Source of the DNA: Polyrhizophydium stewartii | Taxonomy: Eukaryota > Chytridiomycota > Chytridiomycetes > Rhizophydiales | Assembly: GCA_027604665.1 (NCBI GenBank) | Contig: JADGIZ010000171.1 | Location: 1-21,621, forward strand | Length of the DNA stretch: 21,621 nucleotides | Direction of reading: 5' to 3' | In this document: piece after piece, positions 19,830 through 21,621 of the stretch | Layout: each line of letters begins with the position of its first letter | Numbering within the stretch: position 1 is the stretch's first letter | Notes under the pieces: generated by a model | Seen by the model: the letters and a program-made list of their open reading frames with translations, nothing else | What the model was told of the DNA's origin: nothing | Databases searched by the model: none | Made by a program: the position numbers and the translations under genes

Positions 19830-21025
19830 ATGGACCTCGACCGGCCGCTCGACGACTTGATCAGCAGCAGGCGCGGCGGCCGCGCAGGCGGCGGCGGCGG
19901 CCGCGCGGGTCGCGGCGCAGGCGGGCGCTCCCGCAGCTACCGCGACCGCGACGGCAGGCCATACGCCCGGCCCGAGCGCAGCGACCGCCGGCGCGACGAC
20001 CTCCGGAGCAGCAGCGATCACGACGAGCCCGGCCAGCGGTGGGGCCACGACGGCTTCGAGGCGGGTTCCGGCGCGGCGGCCGCCCCCGTCATCGCCCCGC
20101 CGGCCAAGGACATGACCCAGAAGGTCAAGATCAGCAACCTGTATCACAACGTGAGTCGGCCAGGCCCATGTACGCCAGCCTCCCTCGCAGGACGTTCTCG
20201 GAGCTGACGGGTGCGGCATGCGGCGGACGTTGTCCGGCGTGCGGCGGCCGCGTGCGGGCGGCAGGTCTCGCGCGAGGACCTCGAGGAGCTCTTTTGGTGC
20301 GGATCCCCGGGCGGCATGCTGGGCAGCTCTCGCTCGTCGTCGCTGACCCACGGTCGCGCCGTGACGATGATGCCGACGGTGGTGCTCTGCGCGCCGGACG
20401 CCGCGACAACAGGATGCCCGACGGCCTGCTGGTCTCGGCCAAGCTCAGCTACGACAGCAGCGGCCGCTCCAACGGCTGGGGCGAGCTTGTCTTCATTAAC
20501 CGCGAGATCGCGCAGACCGCCATCAAACAGTTCAACGGCGTGGAGCTCGACGGCGAGCCGATGCGCATCGAGCTGATTGAGCCCGTGACAGGCCGCTTGG
20601 GGCCGCGCACGGGCGGCGCGCCGCAGGCCGCGCAGCCCCGCGCCGAGCGCTCTGAGCGCCAGAAGCCGCAGCGCTCGCTCGACGACCGCCTTGGCAAGCG
20701 CCTTGAGGAGCGGCTCGGCAAGCGTCTGGACGAGCGTCTGGGCGACAAGGTCGAGCCGCGTGGGCGAGCCGCGCGCTCCGACGGTGACTGGGGCGCCGCA
20801 CGCGAGGCGACGCTCTCGTCGGGCGGCCGCGAGTCCCGCGGTCCGCGCGGTCGCGGAGGCCGGCGCCCAGGCGCTTCCAGCCGCGACACCACTGGCATGG
20901 ATCTCGATGGCGAGCTCGACCAGTACATGTCCCAGGCCTCCAACCGAAACGCAGCGCCGGCGGTGCGCGAGATCATCAGCTATGCCGACGCCGATGCGCC
21001 TCACGGCGCGGTCGCCTCCTTTTAA
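19830..21025 (+). CDS. YRA1: Yra1/ALYREF mRNA export adaptor (TREX subunit)
   Basis: Yra1/ALYREF links the helicase Sub2/UAP56 to the Mex67/NXF1 export receptor in the nucleus. Exons: 19830-20150, 20265-20296, 20413-21025, giving 321 aa. The N-terminus MDLDRPLDDLISSRR is a UAP56-binding motif. An RG/RGG-rich stretch (16-60) is followed by the RRM (about 99-175): KVKISNLYHN (RNP2), VSREDLEELF, AKLSYDSSGRSNGWGELVF (RNP1) and IKQFNGVELDGEPMRIELIE. A linker with RLGKRLEERLGKRLDERLG repeats and more RG motifs comes next. The C-terminal motif GMDLDGELDQYMSQ (about 279-292) is the second UAP56-binding motif (FoP-type C-terminus), with about 30 extra residues after it. The middle exon is only 32 nt, and the join into exon 3 gives an unusual LFWMPDGLL loop, so that acceptor could be off by a few codons. 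Confidence 0.93.
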
Positions 21026-21245
21026 GCGAGCCCCGTCTGATTCGTATCATTCTTGGCTTCAAGGTCGAGCCGGATGCACGATGCTTGCACTGTCGGAATG
21101 GAATGTTGCATGGCGATCTTGTCCTTTTTTCGACTCTTTGCTCGATGTCTCCCATGATTACAAGTAGGTCGGGAAAACTGCAAGTTCATTCTGCAAGGCC
21201 TTCGGCCAATAAATGGAGGGCTCGATGGTTTGATATAACTAGAGG
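21026..21245 (+). other. 3' UTR/flank of YRA1
   Basis: This AT-richer stretch follows the YRA1 stop codon and ends just before the Pro-rich repeat. I see no gene in it. It holds an AATAAA at 21208-21213. Confidence 0.55.
21208..21213 (+). terminator. Candidate poly(A) signal of YRA1
   Basis: AATAAA lies 182 nt downstream of the YRA1 stop codon, in the only AT-rich stretch of the flank. Confidence 0.5.
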
Positions 21246-21621
21246 ATGGGGTCGACGCAAGGAAGAATTCCGGCGCCAACACCCGCACCAATGCCAGCAC
21301 CAACCCCAGCACCGACTCCAGCACCAACGCCGGCACCAACGCCAGCACCGACGCCAGCACCGACGCCAGCACCGACTCCGCCGCCGATGCCTGCGCCGAC
21401 GCCAGCACCGAGACCTGCGCCAACTCCGCCGCCGATTCCTGCGCCAACGCCCGCACCAACGCCGGCACCAACTCCGCCGCCGATTCCAGCGCCAACGCCG
21501 GCACCAACTCCGCCGCCGATTCCAGCGCCAACGCCGGCACCGACGCCGGCACCAACTCCGGCGCCGACTCCGCCGCCGCATCCGGCGCCAACTCCGGCGC
21601 CGGGGGCGGCACAGAAGCCGG
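21246..21621 (+). CDS. Possible start of a Pro/Ala/Thr-repeat protein, running off the window
   Basis: From ATG at 21246 the frame stays open to the edge: [20 protein letters not shown] followed by repeated PAPT with interspersed PPPIPAPT and PPPMPAPT. No signal peptide is seen at this ATG, so it may be an internal exon of a wall- or linker-type protein. The opposite strand is equally open (stop at 21239-21241) and reads Gly-Ala-Gly-Val repeats ending [10 protein letters not shown]. Wobble positions coincide in the two frames, so base variation cannot decide between them. No function can be assigned. Confidence 0.3.
   Translation, partial: MGSTQGRIPAPTPAPMPAPTPAPTPAPTPAPTPAPTPAPTPAPTPPPMPAPTPAPRPAPTPPPIPAPTPAPTPAPTPPPIPAPTPAPTPPPIPAPTPAPTPAPTPAPTPPPHPAPTPAPGAAQKP
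21268..21600. repeat. 12-nt-period tandem repeat (CCAACGCCGGCA variants)
   Basis: Twelve-base units with consensus CC(A/G)ACGCC(A/G)GCA recur across the block and are grouped into larger 36- and 48-nt units by ACTCCGCCGCCGATT elements. The array reaches nearly to the window edge and may continue beyond it. Confidence 0.9.

Noticed and set aside
1..21621. Bacterial operon, prophage, integron or insertion sequence content
   Set aside because: Spliceosomal introns interrupt nearly every gene and all recognised families are eukaryotic. No transposase, integrase or terminal repeats were seen.

Overview
The window is eukaryotic nuclear DNA, GC-rich and gene-dense. Its genes are split by short introns (about 65-190 nt, one of 360 nt) that mostly follow GT(G/A)-AG rules, with a CTGAC/CTAAC-like branch site upstream of many acceptors. 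The gene set (TAF12, a C-terminal cytochrome b5 protein, ABCE1/Rli1, a kinesin-like protein, a tandem-GAF cyclic nucleotide phosphodiesterase, MAU2/Scc4, Yra1/ALYREF) is that of an opisthokont. Small introns, 60-400 nt gene spacing and an animal-type GAF-PDE together suggest an early-diverging, zoosporic (chytrid-like) fungus. That placement is inference and no species is claimed.

Layout. Two genes lie on the minus strand at the left: a very large Gln-rich TAF12 (5102 to 119, seven exons) and, upstream of it, a small protein ending in a cytochrome b5 domain (6085 to 5345). A 212-nt divergent promoter separates the latter from five plus-strand genes. These are ABCE1/RLI1 (6298-8838, seven exons), a kinesin-like protein with a degenerate motor, coiled coil and basic nuclear-type tail (9238-13806, fourteen exons), a GAF-GAF-PDE (14079-17064, four exons), MAU2 (17184-19767, six exons) and Yra1/ALYREF (19830-21025, three exons). 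The right edge is a Pro/Ala/Thr-coding (or, on the other strand, Gly/Ala/Val-coding) 12-nt-period repeat that runs off the window. Exon joins were chosen so that reading frame and protein-family similarity are both preserved. Every spliced model sums to a whole number of codons.

The genes are not one pathway. TAF12 (transcription initiation), Yra1 (mRNA export) and ABCE1 (ribosome recycling) are core gene-expression factors; MAU2 loads cohesin; the PDE degrades cyclic nucleotides. The most unusual gene is the kinesin-like one. It aligns with a kinesin motor from end to end, but the P-loop, switch I and switch II motifs are all missing or replaced, while the reading frame stays intact across fourteen exons. 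This points to a conserved pseudo-motor rather than a decaying gene.
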